Assembly: GCA_017418975.1 (NCBI GenBank)
Contig: JAFOMG010000019.1
Span: 141,173 to 205,172 of the forward strand
Reading direction: 5' to 3'
DNA length: 64,000 nt
Source: Sphingomonas sp.
GTDB taxonomy: Bacteria; Pseudomonadota; Alphaproteobacteria; Sphingomonadales; Sphingomonadaceae
The notes beneath the pieces are model-generated. The model was not told where the DNA came from and ran no database searches. It was given only the letters and a program-made list of their open reading frames with translations. The translations under genes and the position numbers were made by a program. Positions 41,014 to 50,764 of this stretch are shown piece by piece (position 1 is the stretch's first letter; each line of letters begins with the position of its first letter).

Positions 41014-42906
41014 CTATCCGAACAGCCGGTTCAAACTCCGCTCCAGCATCAGCAGCTGCCACAGGGTGCGGCCATGCTCCGCCCGCCCCGCCTTGTGGTC
41101 GGCGGCGAGCTTCTCGATCGCATGCAGGTCGAACCAGCCGGTGCTGGCGAGCAGCCGGGAGCGCCCCAGCGCGGCCGCCTCGTCCGCCAGCGCCTTGCGG
41201 AACCACGCGCTGATCGGCGTCACGAAGCCCATTTTCGGCCGGTAGAGCACGTCCTTGGGCAGATAGGGCTCCAGCGCCTTCTTCATCAGCCACTTGCCCT
41301 GCCCCGCCCGGATCCGCAGCGACGGGGGCAGCGTCGCCATGAACTGGACGAGCCGATAGTCGAGCAGCGGCTCGCGCGCCTCCAGGCTCACTGCCATGCT
41401 CGCGCGGTCGACCTTGGTAAGGATGTCGCCCGGCAGCCAGTGCCGGATATCGGCATATTGGGCCCGGTCCAGCCCGTCGCGCGCCGGGGCCTGGCGCATC
41501 GTGTCGATATAGCGCTGCTCGGCCGTGTGCCCGGCCAGCGCCTTGCGCATCGCATCCGAATAGAGCGCCTGGCGCAGCGCCGGCCCGGTGACGCCCACTG
41601 CCTTGGGATAGGCGAACTCGCCCCCCTCGGCCAGCGCCAGCAACGTGGTCTTGGCGCGGAAGGGGCGCGGCGCCCAGTCCGCCTTGGGATAGAGCCGGCC
41701 GAGCGTGCCGAACACGCGCTCGCGCAGCCCCTGCGGCAGCAGCGCCCGCGCGCGCTCCTCGGCGGCGAAGAACCGGTAGCGGCGATAGCCGGCCAGCGCC
41801 TCGTCCGCGCCGTCGCCCGACAGTGCCACCGTCACGCTCTCGCGCGCCAGCTGGCACACCCGATAGGTCGGCAGCGCCGAGGCATCGGCAAAGGGCTCGT
41901 CGAACGCGCCCACCAGCGTGTCGATCAGCGCGAAATCGTCCGCCGCCACCTTGCGCGTCCGATGCGCGGTGGCGAAACGCTCGGCGACCATCCCCGCATA
42001 GGCGGTCTCGTCATGATCGGCCTCGTCGAAGCCGATCGTGCAGGTCTTCACCGCCGCCTTGCTCGCCTCGGCCATCAGCGCGACCACGGCCGAGCTGTCG
42101 ACGCCGCCCGACAGGAACGCGCCGAGCGGCACATCGGCGATCATCCGCGCCCGCACCGCGCTCCGCATCAGGTCGATCAGCTCTGCCTCGAGGTCGCGTA
42201 GCTTGCCGCTTGCGCGCTGCGAGAAGTCGATGTCCCACCAGCGCTGCGGCTGCGGCACCGGCCTGCCGCGCTCGAGCAGCAGGAAATGCCCCGCCGGCAG
42301 CTTGCGCACGCCCGCCAGGATCGAGGCATCGTCGGGCACATAGCCGAGCCCCAGATAGTCCTCGACCGCCTTGAAGTCGGGCGTGCGCCGGAACAGCGGA
42401 TGCGCAAGCAGCCCCTTCAGCTCGGAAGCGAAGGCCAGTGCCCCGTCCGACAGCTCGGCATAATGGAGCGGCTTCACGCCGAACCGGTCGCGCGCCAGGA
42501 ACAGGCTCTGCGCCCCGGCGTCGTAGAGCGCGAAGGCGAACATGCCGTTCAGCCGGTCGAGCATCCTGGGGCCCCAGGCCCGCCAGCCGTGCAGCAGCAC
42601 CTCGGTATCGCTGTCGGTGGCGAAGCGGGCGCCCTTGGCCTCCAGCTCGGCGCGCACTTCCTGGAAATTGTAGATCTCGCCATTATAGGTGACGACCACG
42701 CCCTGGTCGGGCGTGGCCATCGGCTGGATGCCGCCCTCGAGGTCGATGATCGCCAGGCGGCGATGGCCCAGCCCCACGCCCGCGCTGGTCCACACGCCCG
42801 AGCCGTCCGGTCCGCGATGAACCAGCGCATCGGTCATCTGCACGATCCGCGCGGGGTCCACCGGCTTGGCCAGCGCGGGATAGTAAAGGCCGGCGATGCC
42901 GCACAT
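41014..42906 (-). CDS. Exosortase A-associated amidotransferase (AsnB-like)
   Basis: A 630-residue asparagine-synthetase-type enzyme. It starts MCGIAGLYYP, so Cys2 is the glutamine amidotransferase nucleophile (GATase II), and the synthetase domain carries SGGVDSSAVVALM for ATP binding. In exosortase A loci such proteins are thought to amidate a sugar or lipid group in exopolysaccharide synthesis rather than aspartate. It is the last gene of the first locus block, separated from the exosortase by an intergenic repeat. Confidence 0.88.
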   Translation of the reverse strand: MCGIAGLYYPALAKPVDPARIVQMTDALVHRGPDGSGVWTSAGVGLGHRRLAIIDLEGGIQPMATPDQGVVVTYNGEIYNFQEVRAELEAKGARFATDSDTEVLLHGWRAWGPRMLDRLNGMFAFALYDAGAQSLFLARDRFGVKPLHYAELSDGALAFASELKGLLAHPLFRRTPDFKAVEDYLGLGYVPDDASILAGVRKLPAGHFLLLERGRPVPQPQRWWDIDFSQRASGKLRDLEAELIDLMRSAVRARMIADVPLGAFLSGGVDSSAVVALMAEASKAAVKTCTIGFDEADHDETAYAGMVAERFATAHRTRKVAADDFALIDTLVGAFDEPFADASALPTYRVCQLARESVTVALSGDGADEALAGYRRYRFFAAEERARALLPQGLRERVFGTLGRLYPKADWAPRPFRAKTTLLALAEGGEFAYPKAVGVTGPALRQALYSDAMRKALAGHTAEQRYIDTMRQAPARDGLDRAQYADIRHWLPGDILTKVDRASMAVSLEAREPLLDYRLVQFMATLPPSLRIRAGQGKWLMKKALEPYLPKDVLYRPKMGFVTPISAWFRKALADEAAALGRSRLLASTGWFDLHAIEKLAADHKAGRAEHGRTLWQLLMLERSLNRLFG

Positions 42907-42957
42907 TCAGCGAAGATTCCTCATATGCTCGGGCTTAGCCCGCCTCCCTTACTTCGT

Positions 42958-43034
42958 CATCCCCGCGAAGGCGGGGATCCGGAGTCGCAAAGGATCCAGC
43001 TTCGTCGCCCTGGGTCCCCGTCTTCGCGGGGATG
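42958..43034. repeat. Inverted REP-like pair within the exosortase locus
   Basis: CATCCCCGCGAAGGCGGGGA (42958-42977) and its inverted copy (43015-43034) flank a 37-base spacer. Each unit is itself a small hairpin (ATCCCCGC/GCGGGGAT). The element fills the gap between two genes of the same direction. Confidence 0.8.
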
Positions 43035-43049
43035 GCGGAAAGTGGGAAG

Positions 43050-44603
43050 TCAGCGCACCCCCGTCATGCGATCGGCGAGGTTCTCGACGGGACCAAGCGC
43101 GCCCAGGAAATCCTGGATCGCCGCATGGGCGCCATTGTCGCTCCCCTGCTCGGCCGAGAGCAGCACCGCCACGCCCGCCTGGCTGCCGCCGAGCAGCTTG
43201 GTCTTCAGCGTCTCCAGCTTCACCCGCTTGTCGCTACCGGTCAGGACGCCGCCGATCCAGTACCAGGTGACCACCTCGCGCTCGACGCGGCCGGGGCCGG
43301 TCATGCGCAGCGCCGCGCCGCGGCGGATGGGCCCCAGGTCCTCGATCTTCACCCAGCGATCATTCTCGCGGATCGCGCCGATGCCGAAGCCGACCAGCTC
43401 GTGCCCTTCATGCTGGGTGGCATAGACCGCCACCGCCAGATCGACGCTGCGGCCCGTCGCATCCGCATAGCGGCCGATCAGGAAATGGTCCGCGCCCGGG
43501 AAATTGGGCGACCAGGTCGCGCGGATGCTCGAGGGCACGCGGTGCCAGCCGGGCACTTCCGGCAGCGCCACCCGCGCCGGCACCGGCGCCGCGCGCGCGT
43601 CGTTGAGGCTCGACCAGCCGAGGAACAGGCTCGCCACCAGCAGCACCAGCAGCCCCGCAACCGGCGCATCCACCCGGCGCGCCGGCACCGCCTGCAGCAC
43701 CGCAGAGTCGAACCAGCGCGCATCGGGATCGCGATCGAACCATTTCCAGCCGATCGCCAGCACCGCGGCCATCACCAGCGCGAAGAACACCCAGCCATAG
43801 ACGATATGGTCGAACCCCGTCGCCGCCTCCACCGAAGTCCACCAGGCGGCATAGATCGTCCCGAAGGCGCGCATGCCGTTGGCGAGGATCGGCACCACGA
43901 TCGCCGCGACCATGAATGCCGCGCGCCGCCGCCACGAGACATAGCAGACATTGGCCACCAGCACGCCGAACGCGATCATCGCGATCACGAACTTGGCGCC
44001 CGAACAGGCCTCGGCCACTTCGAAATAGCCGTTGGAGGTAGTGATCAGCACGCCGTCCACGCTGGCGGGCACACCGAACAGATGCAGCATCGGCATCACC
44101 ATCGCGATGGTGATGTCCTGCAGCGGCCCCTCGAGGAAATCGCCGAACGGCACGAGGAACGCCATGTAGCAGAGCGGGAAAAGCAGCGCCCGGGCGACGT
44201 TCGGCCCCAGCACGGTCACCACCGCGCCCTGCAGCATCAGCGCCAGCCCGGCATGGCGGAACAGCGCCACGCCGGCGGCATCGCCCACCATCCAGCCGAA
44301 TCCGCCGGCCGCGACGATCGCCAGGCCGGGCCACCAGCCCTGGGGCGCCACCTCGCTCAGTTCCGCGCGGCGCTGCCACACCAGCCAGGCGATCACCGGC
44401 GCGATGAACAGGCAATGCCCGAAAGTGGTGTTGGTCCAGTAGATCGTCGCCAGGTCCGCGGTGTCGCGGTGGAAGATCGCCAGCAGCGCCAGCCACACCC
44501 CCGCCAGGATCGCGGCATGCCGCTTCCAGCGCGCGTCGAAGGAGACGGCGGCCCGCACCTCGCTACCGGCGCCTACGCCCGAAGGAATCGATATCTCGGC
44601 CAA
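43050..44603 (-). CDS. xrtA: Exosortase A fused to an EpsI domain
   Basis: Exosortases are multi-pass membrane proteases that recognise PEP-CTERM sorting signals; the EpsI part (DUF3485) is tied to exopolysaccharide export. The 517-residue protein has about eight membrane helices and the proposed catalytic residues C200 (EACSGAKF), R245 (NGMRAFG) and H266 (DHIVYGW). The EpsI-type domain covers about residues 300-517. The start is a TTG at 44603 with GGGAG upstream; the longer open frame upstream is coded by a REP-like unit. Gene order fits the known exosortase A loci of sphingomonads. Confidence 0.92.
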   Translation of the reverse strand: MAEISIPSGVGAGSEVRAAVSFDARWKRHAAILAGVWLALLAIFHRDTADLATIYWTNTTFGHCLFIAPVIAWLVWQRRAELSEVAPQGWWPGLAIVAAGGFGWMVGDAAGVALFRHAGLALMLQGAVVTVLGPNVARALLFPLCYMAFLVPFGDFLEGPLQDITIAMVMPMLHLFGVPASVDGVLITTSNGYFEVAEACSGAKFVIAMIAFGVLVANVCYVSWRRRAAFMVAAIVVPILANGMRAFGTIYAAWWTSVEAATGFDHIVYGWVFFALVMAAVLAIGWKWFDRDPDARWFDSAVLQAVPARRVDAPVAGLLVLLVASLFLGWSSLNDARAAPVPARVALPEVPGWHRVPSSIRATWSPNFPGADHFLIGRYADATGRSVDLAVAVYATQHEGHELVGFGIGAIRENDRWVKIEDLGPIRRGAALRMTGPGRVEREVVTWYWIGGVLTGSDKRVKLETLKTKLLGGSQAGVAVLLSAEQGSDNGAHAAIQDFLGALGPVENLADRMTGVR

Positions 44604-44617
44604 ACAAGATCTCCCGT

Positions 44618-44693
44618 CATCCCCGCGCAGGCGAGGAGCCAGAGCCAAGCAGTACGTCGCTCGATACCCTGGATCCCGGCCCGCGCGGGGATG
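44618..44693. repeat. Inverted REP-like pair upstream of the exosortase gene
   Basis: Units at 44618-44637 and 44674-44693 are inverted copies (CATCCCCGCGCAGGCGAGGA and a near-complement). They lie just upstream of the exosortase gene in the same transcript and could form a hairpin in the RNA between two genes. Confidence 0.7.
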
Positions 44694-44744
44694 ACGAAGA
44701 AATAAGCGAGAATGACGAAGAAAAGAGAAACACCGCGCGCGAAA

Positions 44745-45995
44745 TCACGCCGCCCGCCGCGGCTTCTTCGGCACGTCCGTGACACGGGAGACGCGCTCTT
44801 CCTTGGCGGGGCGCAGCGGCTGGCCGAGCACTTCGTCGAGCGGGCTCAACCGCGCTTCCCAGCTGTAGCGGTCGATCACGCGCTGCCGCGCCGCCTCGCC
44901 CAGCTCGGTCGCCTTGCGGCGGTTGGCGAGCAGCCGGGTGACGTGCTCCGCCATCTCCCCCACGGTCGCGCCGACCAGGATCGTGCCGCCATGGTCGATG
45001 CCCGTCGCGGCGGCCTCGGACGCCACCACCGGCCGCGCCATCGCCATGCCCTCGAGCACCTTGTTCTGGATGCCGCGCGCCAGCTTGAGCGGGGCGACCA
45101 CCACCGCGGCCTGGGCCAGCCAGCCGCGCACATCGGGCACCTCGCCGATCACCGCCACGCCCGGATGCTTGCCGAGCGCCTTCACCGCGTCGGTCGGGTT
45201 GCGGCCGACGATGATGAAGCGCGCGTCCGGATGGACCAGGCGGATATGCGGCAGGATCGTCTCGACGAACCAGGTCACGCCCTCGATGTTCGGGCGATAG
45301 TCCATCTGGCCGGTGAAGACGATCGTCGATCCCATCACGTCGACGCGCTTGAAATGCGCCGAGGGATCGAAAAACTCGGTGTCGATGCCGTTCTCGATCA
45401 CATGCACCCGATCGGCGCCGGTGCGCTGGCGGAACAGCTCCGCTTCCGCCTCGCTCACGAACAGATTCGCATCGGCGCGCGCCGCAATCGCCTTTTCGTG
45501 CGCGAGCAGCAGCCGCGCCTCGCGGCCGAGCATCCAGCCCATCGGGCCCTTGCTGCTCTTGGCATAGGCCGCGAACTTGGCCGAATCCATGTCGACAAAG
45601 TCCATGATCACGCGCTGGCGCGGCCGCGGCGGGAGATATTGCGCCATCTGGCTCGAGAAGACGTAGATCGTGTCGATCCGGTGGCGCTCGAGGATGTTCT
45701 CCACCGCCTGGCGCAGCGCGTCGTTGTCGAACGCGGTGAGCGACACCGGCCGATGCTGGACCATCGCCTGGAAGCCCGCCACCAGCTGCGACTTGGCGCG
45801 CCACACGATCGAGCGGTTGCCGGTATATTTGGTCAGCCCGCCCTTCTGCTTCAGGTCGGCGGGATCGTCGGCAAAGGCGATCAGATGGACGCGCTTCTTC
45901 GTCGACAGATATTTCAGGATGTTGAAGCCGCGGATCTTGTCCCCCCGGTCGGGCGGATAGGGAACGCGGTGCGCGAGGAAGAGTATGTCGCCCAT
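44745..45995 (-). CDS. Exosortase A-associated sugar transferase
   Basis: A 416-residue GT-B glycosyltransferase with the Rossmann-type N-terminus MGDILFLAHRVPYPPDRGDK, typical of the sugar transferase of exosortase A loci, and a C-terminal donor site with the IIVGRNP and RGIQNKVLEGMAMARPVVAS segments. It adds a sugar to the growing repeat unit. The start overlaps the stop of the FemAB gene by one base. A repeat-bearing 141-base gap separates it from the exosortase. Confidence 0.88.
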   Translation of the reverse strand: MGDILFLAHRVPYPPDRGDKIRGFNILKYLSTKKRVHLIAFADDPADLKQKGGLTKYTGNRSIVWRAKSQLVAGFQAMVQHRPVSLTAFDNDALRQAVENILERHRIDTIYVFSSQMAQYLPPRPRQRVIMDFVDMDSAKFAAYAKSSKGPMGWMLGREARLLLAHEKAIAARADANLFVSEAEAELFRQRTGADRVHVIENGIDTEFFDPSAHFKRVDVMGSTIVFTGQMDYRPNIEGVTWFVETILPHIRLVHPDARFIIVGRNPTDAVKALGKHPGVAVIGEVPDVRGWLAQAAVVVAPLKLARGIQNKVLEGMAMARPVVASEAAATGIDHGGTILVGATVGEMAEHVTRLLANRRKATELGEAARQRVIDRYSWEARLSPLDEVLGQPLRPAKEERVSRVTDVPKKPRRAA

Positions 45996-47068
45996 CAGCC
46001 AAGGCCCTTCGCGATCAGGGGACCCGCGCGATTGGCGATCCACAGGGGGAGCTTGCTCCAGACGCGCACCTGGAGCGAATATTTCGGGTTCACCGGGCTC
46101 GCGTCGCGCGCCTTGGCGCCCTCGGCCACCCGCTCGTAATAGGTCAGCGGCTGCGGATCGAAGCCCCAATTCTTCTTGAACGCCGCGGCCCCGGTGCCGG
46201 TCTTGGAGCGGCCGAAGTCGAAGCGCGTGCAGCCGCGGGTGCGGGCATGGCGCATCAGCTCGAAATACATGCGATCATTGGCGCGCAGCGCGCGCGCGTC
46301 CCGCGTGCCGCCTCCCCAATAGGGATACACCGTGCCGTTCCAGTAAAGGCTCAAGACGCTCGACACTGCCACCCCGCCGTGGCGGACTATAAGCACGTCC
46401 GCCGAATTGCCAAATTCGCGTAAAACCTCGGAAAACAGAGTCCGGGGAAATACGGGCGTGCCGAGATTGCGGACCGACTCGGCATAGACGGCATAATGGG
46501 CTGCGATGTCGGCGGAGTTACAGCCGGTCGCGATGTTCAGGTCGTTCTCCAGTGCCTTGCGCACTTCGGCGCGCTGCTTGCGCGGGATGGCGGCCAGCTG
46601 CGCCGCGTCGTCCTCCGCCAGCGAACGCACGAAGCCGAGATAGCGGGTGTCGTCCACCTGCCATTCCGGCCCGGGCAGCGGGCCGCCGCGCACTTCCACC
46701 ACCGGGCATCTCCGCTCGACGGCAAGCGCCCAGGCCGCCTCCGCCAGCTGCGAAACGACACGCGCGTCGTGGGTCAATATGCCGCCGCCCACGCCGAACC
46801 CGGCCGAGGCCAGCACGTTGCCGAACAGCGGCGAGCGGACCTCGGTGAGCGGCATCACGCCGGCCAGGTCGCCCCGGGCATTCTCGGCGACCAGATAATG
46901 GCTCCGCTGCCCGCAGCCCCGCGCCACCGCGACGCTCCAGGCCGGCAGATGGAAGGGCGTGCCCTCCGGGTGATCGTGCACGAACGCCCCGATCCGCGCC
47001 CGCTCGATCGCGTCGCCGAGATCCGCGACGCGCAGCGCGACGGGCTGGTTGCGCAGGGGAGCGTTCAC
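45995..47068 (-). CDS. FemAB-like acyltransferase of the exosortase A system
   Basis: A 357-residue GNAT-fold protein of the FemAB/lipid II aminoacyltransferase type, of the exosortase A-associated subgroup (RFDFGRSKTGTGAAAFKKNW is a helpful signature). It likely transfers an acyl or amino acid group to a sugar. The start overlaps the deacetylase stop by four bases (ATGA). Substrate unknown. Confidence 0.85.
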   Translation of the reverse strand: MNAPLRNQPVALRVADLGDAIERARIGAFVHDHPEGTPFHLPAWSVAVARGCGQRSHYLVAENARGDLAGVMPLTEVRSPLFGNVLASAGFGVGGGILTHDARVVSQLAEAAWALAVERRCPVVEVRGGPLPGPEWQVDDTRYLGFVRSLAEDDAAQLAAIPRKQRAEVRKALENDLNIATGCNSADIAAHYAVYAESVRNLGTPVFPRTLFSEVLREFGNSADVLIVRHGGVAVSSVLSLYWNGTVYPYWGGGTRDARALRANDRMYFELMRHARTRGCTRFDFGRSKTGTGAAAFKKNWGFDPQPLTYYERVAEGAKARDASPVNPKYSLQVRVWSKLPLWIANRAGPLIAKGLG

Positions 47069-47922
47069 GTCGCCGTCTCCGTCTCCAGGCGCGCCGCCTC
47101 TCGCGCCGCGACTTCGTCCATCCGCCCCCAGGCATGCCCCGCGATCAGCGTCTCGAGCTTGCCCGCCATCGCGCCCAGCCGGCTGTAATGGCGCAGCTTC
47201 GACTTGAACGGCGCATCCTGCACGCGCGGCTGGCCCGGGTCGATCTCCCAGGGGTGGAAATAGAAGATCGCCGGACGCGCCGCGTCGTTCGCCGCCCGCA
47301 CCGCGCGATAGGTCACTTCGCCCGGCAGCAGGCGGAAAAAGCCGCCGCCGGTGGTCACTTCGCGGCCGAAGAAATTCGCCAGGGTGATCGGGATCTCGAT
47401 CAGCCCGGCGCCCGGCACTGGCCGGTAGGCTCCGCGCGGCGCATCGTGCCAGCCATAATGGTCATGCTTCACCGGCGCGACGCTCGAGGAATAGGCATAG
47501 CCCGCCTCGGCCAGCACCTCGTGCGCCCAGGGCGTGCGGCGATCGATCGAGAAGCTCGGCGCGCGATAGCCGGTCACCCGGGTTCCGCTCGCATCCTCCA
47601 GCGCCGCCCGCGCGGTGGCGAGGTCGGCGCGGAACTGCTCGGGGCCCATGGTGAAGACGCGCTGATGGTCCCAGCCATGGCTGGCGACTTCGTGCCCCGC
47701 ATCGGCGATGCGGCGGATCAGCGCGGGATAGCGCTCCGCCACCCAGCCGAGCGTGAAGAAGGTCGCCTTCACTCCGCCCGCCTCGAACAGGGCCAGCACC
47801 TTGTCGGTGTTCGCCTCGACCCGATGCTCGAGCGAATCCCAATCGTCGCGCCGGATCGTGTTCTCGAAGGCGCCGACCTGGAACCAGTCCTCGACATCGA
47901 CCGAGAGGGCGTTGACCACCAT
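47065..47922 (-). CDS. Exosortase A-associated polysaccharide deacetylase
   Basis: A 285-residue NodB-fold deacetylase. The metal and catalytic residues are D9 and D12 (SVDVEDWF) and H82 and H86 (ASHGWDHQ), with the later GYRAPSFSID motif. It removes acetyl groups from N-acetylated sugars, usually in the periplasm or cytoplasm; no signal peptide is visible. The family occurs next to exosortase A genes. It overlaps FemAB by four bases and follows the ATPase by five. Confidence 0.9.
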   Translation of the reverse strand: MVVNALSVDVEDWFQVGAFENTIRRDDWDSLEHRVEANTDKVLALFEAGGVKATFFTLGWVAERYPALIRRIADAGHEVASHGWDHQRVFTMGPEQFRADLATARAALEDASGTRVTGYRAPSFSIDRRTPWAHEVLAEAGYAYSSSVAPVKHDHYGWHDAPRGAYRPVPGAGLIEIPITLANFFGREVTTGGGFFRLLPGEVTYRAVRAANDAARPAIFYFHPWEIDPGQPRVQDAPFKSKLRHYSRLGAMAGKLETLIAGHAWGRMDEVAAREAARLETETAT

Positions 47923-47927
47923 GCGGA

Positions 47928-49151
47928 TCAGGCCGCGTTCCCGCGGATGGCGGAAAGGTCGGGGCGGCGCCCCTGCCCCTCGCCCTGCTCCACCCAGTCG
48001 ACCAGCAGCCCCAGCACGCGGCGCAGCGCCTCGTCCTGGTCGCGCACCTGGCTCTCCAGCTCGGTGATGCGGCGTTGCAGCGCTGGATCGTTCGCGGGCG
48101 CTACGGCCTCGGGGCGCAGCGGCACCGGATCGGCGGGGTGCGGCGGCGGCACCGGCGCGCCCATCGGCATCGGCGCCACGTCGGTCAGTTCATAGGGTTC
48201 CGGCTGCCGCGCCGGCGCGGGCATGGGCGCGGGTGCCGATACAGGCGCAAACACAGGCGCCGGTGCCTGTACCGGCGCTTCCACCGGCACCGGCGCCGGT
48301 GCCGGCGTCGTCACCGGCGCGGGCCGATAGCCCGAGACCGGGGTGTCGTCGTTCAGGTCCGCGATCACCGCGGCCAGCTCGTGCGCGCCGAACGTCTCCA
48401 TCTCCTCGACCGCGCCGAACAGCAGCACGCGGCTGGCGAGCTGGTTGATGCGGCGCGGACTGCCGCCCGACCAGCGATGGATCGCCGCCACCGCATCGTT
48501 GGTGAAGCGCGGCTTGCCCCGCCAGCCGACGCAGGAGAGGCGGTGGATCAGATAGGGCTCGACTTCATCCGCCTGCATCGGATCGAGATGGTGCATGGCA
48601 ATCACGCGCTGGCGCAATTGTTCGAGACGGGGATCGCTCAGCTTGAGACGGAATTCGGGCTGGCCGAGCAGGAAGATCTGCAGCAGCGGATAGCCGCCCG
48701 CCTGGAAGTTGGAGAGCATGCGCAGCTCCTCCAGGCTTTCGATCGGCAGCGACTGCGCCTCGTCGACCACTACCAGCGTGCGCCGGCCGGTGCGTGCCAC
48801 GGCGTGCAGTCCGCGCTCGATCTCGCCCAGCATCTCGGCCTTGTTCAGGCCGGAGCTGTCGATCCCCAGCCCCTGGCAGACCAGCCGCAACAGGTCCTCG
48901 GGGCGCAGCTGGGTCGACACGATCTTGATCACGTTCAGCCGCTCGCGGTCGATCTCGCCGAGCAGGTGGCCCATCAGCGTGGTCTTGCCCACGCCGGGAT
49001 CGCCGGTGATCACGACGAAGCCCTCGCCCTGGCTCAGGCCATAGCCGAGATAGGCCATGGCCTTGCGGTGCGTGGCCGTGTCGAACCAGAATTTCGGATC
49101 CGGGGTCAGCTGGAAGGGCCGGCCGCTCAATCCGTAATGGTCGTCGTACAT
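47928..49151 (-). CDS. Exosortase A-associated AAA ATPase (ExeA-like)
   Basis: A 407-residue ATPase with Walker A (GDPGVGKTT, residues 50-58) and Walker B ending DEAQ (130-133). The ExeA-like domain covers about 1-270. A long Pro/Ala/Val-rich region (about 275-345) and a short coiled coil (about 365-390, ITELESQVRDQDEALRRVLG) follow. The start MYDDHYGLSGRPF is typical. It probably powers or controls assembly of the export machinery. The DNA of the linker has many GGCGCCGGT-type repeats. Confidence 0.9.
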   Translation of the reverse strand: MYDDHYGLSGRPFQLTPDPKFWFDTATHRKAMAYLGYGLSQGEGFVVITGDPGVGKTTLMGHLLGEIDRERLNVIKIVSTQLRPEDLLRLVCQGLGIDSSGLNKAEMLGEIERGLHAVARTGRRTLVVVDEAQSLPIESLEELRMLSNFQAGGYPLLQIFLLGQPEFRLKLSDPRLEQLRQRVIAMHHLDPMQADEVEPYLIHRLSCVGWRGKPRFTNDAVAAIHRWSGGSPRRINQLASRVLLFGAVEEMETFGAHELAAVIADLNDDTPVSGYRPAPVTTPAPAPVPVEAPVQAPAPVFAPVSAPAPMPAPARQPEPYELTDVAPMPMGAPVPPPHPADPVPLRPEAVAPANDPALQRRITELESQVRDQDEALRRVLGLLVDWVEQGEGQGRRPDLSAIRGNAA

Positions 49152-49168
49152 CTGTTTCGTCCCGACGC

Positions 49169-50764
49169 TTAGAAACCGTAACGCAATCCCAGCAACGCCT
49201 GCGCGCTGGCCGAGCTCTGGCCCTCCCGCTCGAAGCCGAACACGCCCGCCGAAAGGGTCGCGCCCAGCCGCCCGAAGCGATGGGTATAGGCCGTATTCGC
49301 TCCCCAACCGTAAATGCCGTCATTCCCCGGAATGTCGCTGTTGTAATAGCTGCCGAGGATGCTGCCCTGAAGCGCACCGTTCGGGCCGACATCGGTGGAA
49401 GCGAAGAGCTGGGCGTAGATGCTGGTGTCGCTTGTGCCGTTGGTGGTGAAGGCGGTGCCGCCCGCCGGCGCGATGAAGTCGCGCCGCGCCCAGCCGCCGC
49501 CGATGCCGAAGCGAGTGCCGCCGCGGCCCGCCACCGCCACCGCGGTCACGCCGCGCGCGCGATAGGCCGAAGTCGCCGCCGAGGCGAAGACTCCGTTCAT
49601 GCAGCCGCCCGCCGCCGCGCCGGTGGTGCCGTAGATGCAGCCCGAGAACTGGTTGCCGAACGGATCGGTGGTGCTGGCCAGCGCGGTCGGCAGCGTCGCG
49701 AGCTGGCCGTTCAGCTGCTGGCCGAAGGTCTGCACCGTGTCGTAGACGCCGATCTGGATGCCGCTGCCCGGGCTCGCCTGATAGCTGAGCGAGCCGGTAT
49801 AGCTCATCGATCCATAGCGCCGGCCGACCCGAGCCTCGAGGAAGGTGCGGCGGCTGGGCTTCCAGATCACGCCCGCGTCCCAGAACACGCCGTCCAGGTC
49901 ATAGGCGATGCGGCGCGGCGAGTTGGGATCGGTCTTGAAGCGGCCCGCCCCGTCGACCACCGGGTTGCCGGCGGTGTCGCGTAGCGGATCGCGCTGGGTG
50001 ATCTTGATCTGCTCATAGCCCACGCCGCCGGCCACCGCGAGGCCCGGCGCCACCGGCAGCACCACGTCGCCGCGGCCATATTTGCCCTCGAAACGCTGGT
50101 CGAGCTGGCCCGCATCCTCGCGGGTATAGGATCCGCTGGCGGTGATGCCGACGGGCAGCACCGTGCCCGATTTCACGCCGACGCTGGCGGTGGCGACATG
50201 CACCTTCGAATCGTCGTAATTGTCGAGCCGCGGCTGCCCCGGCGCAACGCCGGTCTGCCCGGGCGCCTCGACCTTGGTATAGCCGAAGCGATAGGCGCCG
50301 TTGACGAACATCGGCCCCAGATGCGTCGCCACGTTCGGCCCGATATAGCCGGAGAAGACCTGGGCCGAGTTGCTGAAATTGCCGACATTGCTGGTCTGCA
50401 CGTCGCCGCGGATGTCCGATCGGGTGCGCGTCGCGATACCGCCGGCCTCGATCGAGAAGCCCGGCGCCACCTTCGCCTTCACGGTCGCCAGGCCGCTATG
50501 CGTGTGATCGTTGTTCAGCCTGTTCTGATAGTCGAAGCGATGCTCGTAGCGATAGCTCACCTGCACCTCGACCCGGCGCGACTGGACCGAGGCGTCGATC
50601 CCCGCGCCGATCGTCGAATAGGTCAGCACGTCGCCACCGTTGAGATCGGCCGCGACCACCTGGCTCGCATCGATATACGGCGTGATGCGCGCGCGCTGCG
50701 CACTGGCCGGCGTGACGGCCATGGCGGCAGCAAACGCCGCGCCCGTGACGATGAGCCGCTTCAC
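49169..50764 (-). CDS. Exosortase A-associated outer membrane beta-barrel protein
   Basis: A 531-residue protein with a signal peptide (KRLIVTGAAFAAAMAVTPAS) and a run of amphipathic beta strands ending in ALLGLRYGF, where the C-terminal Phe is the outer-membrane assembly signal. It has the features of the PEP-CTERM system outer membrane family, likely a channel or structural porin of the polysaccharide export system. The start is a GTG with GGAGG seven bases upstream; it overlaps the autokinase stop by four bases. Confidence 0.85.
   Translation of the reverse strand: MKRLIVTGAAFAAAMAVTPASAQRARITPYIDASQVVAADLNGGDVLTYSTIGAGIDASVQSRRVEVQVSYRYEHRFDYQNRLNNDHTHSGLATVKAKVAPGFSIEAGGIATRTRSDIRGDVQTSNVGNFSNSAQVFSGYIGPNVATHLGPMFVNGAYRFGYTKVEAPGQTGVAPGQPRLDNYDDSKVHVATASVGVKSGTVLPVGITASGSYTREDAGQLDQRFEGKYGRGDVVLPVAPGLAVAGGVGYEQIKITQRDPLRDTAGNPVVDGAGRFKTDPNSPRRIAYDLDGVFWDAGVIWKPSRRTFLEARVGRRYGSMSYTGSLSYQASPGSGIQIGVYDTVQTFGQQLNGQLATLPTALASTTDPFGNQFSGCIYGTTGAAAGGCMNGVFASAATSAYRARGVTAVAVAGRGGTRFGIGGGWARRDFIAPAGGTAFTTNGTSDTSIYAQLFASTDVGPNGALQGSILGSYYNSDIPGNDGIYGWGANTAYTHRFGRLGATLSAGVFGFEREGQSSASAQALLGLRYGF

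Noticed and set aside
48230-48330. GGCGCCGGT-type tandem repeats, at first taken for a CRISPR-like or satellite array
   Set aside because: They code the Pro/Ala/Val linker of the AAA ATPase in one frame, so they are coding repeats.
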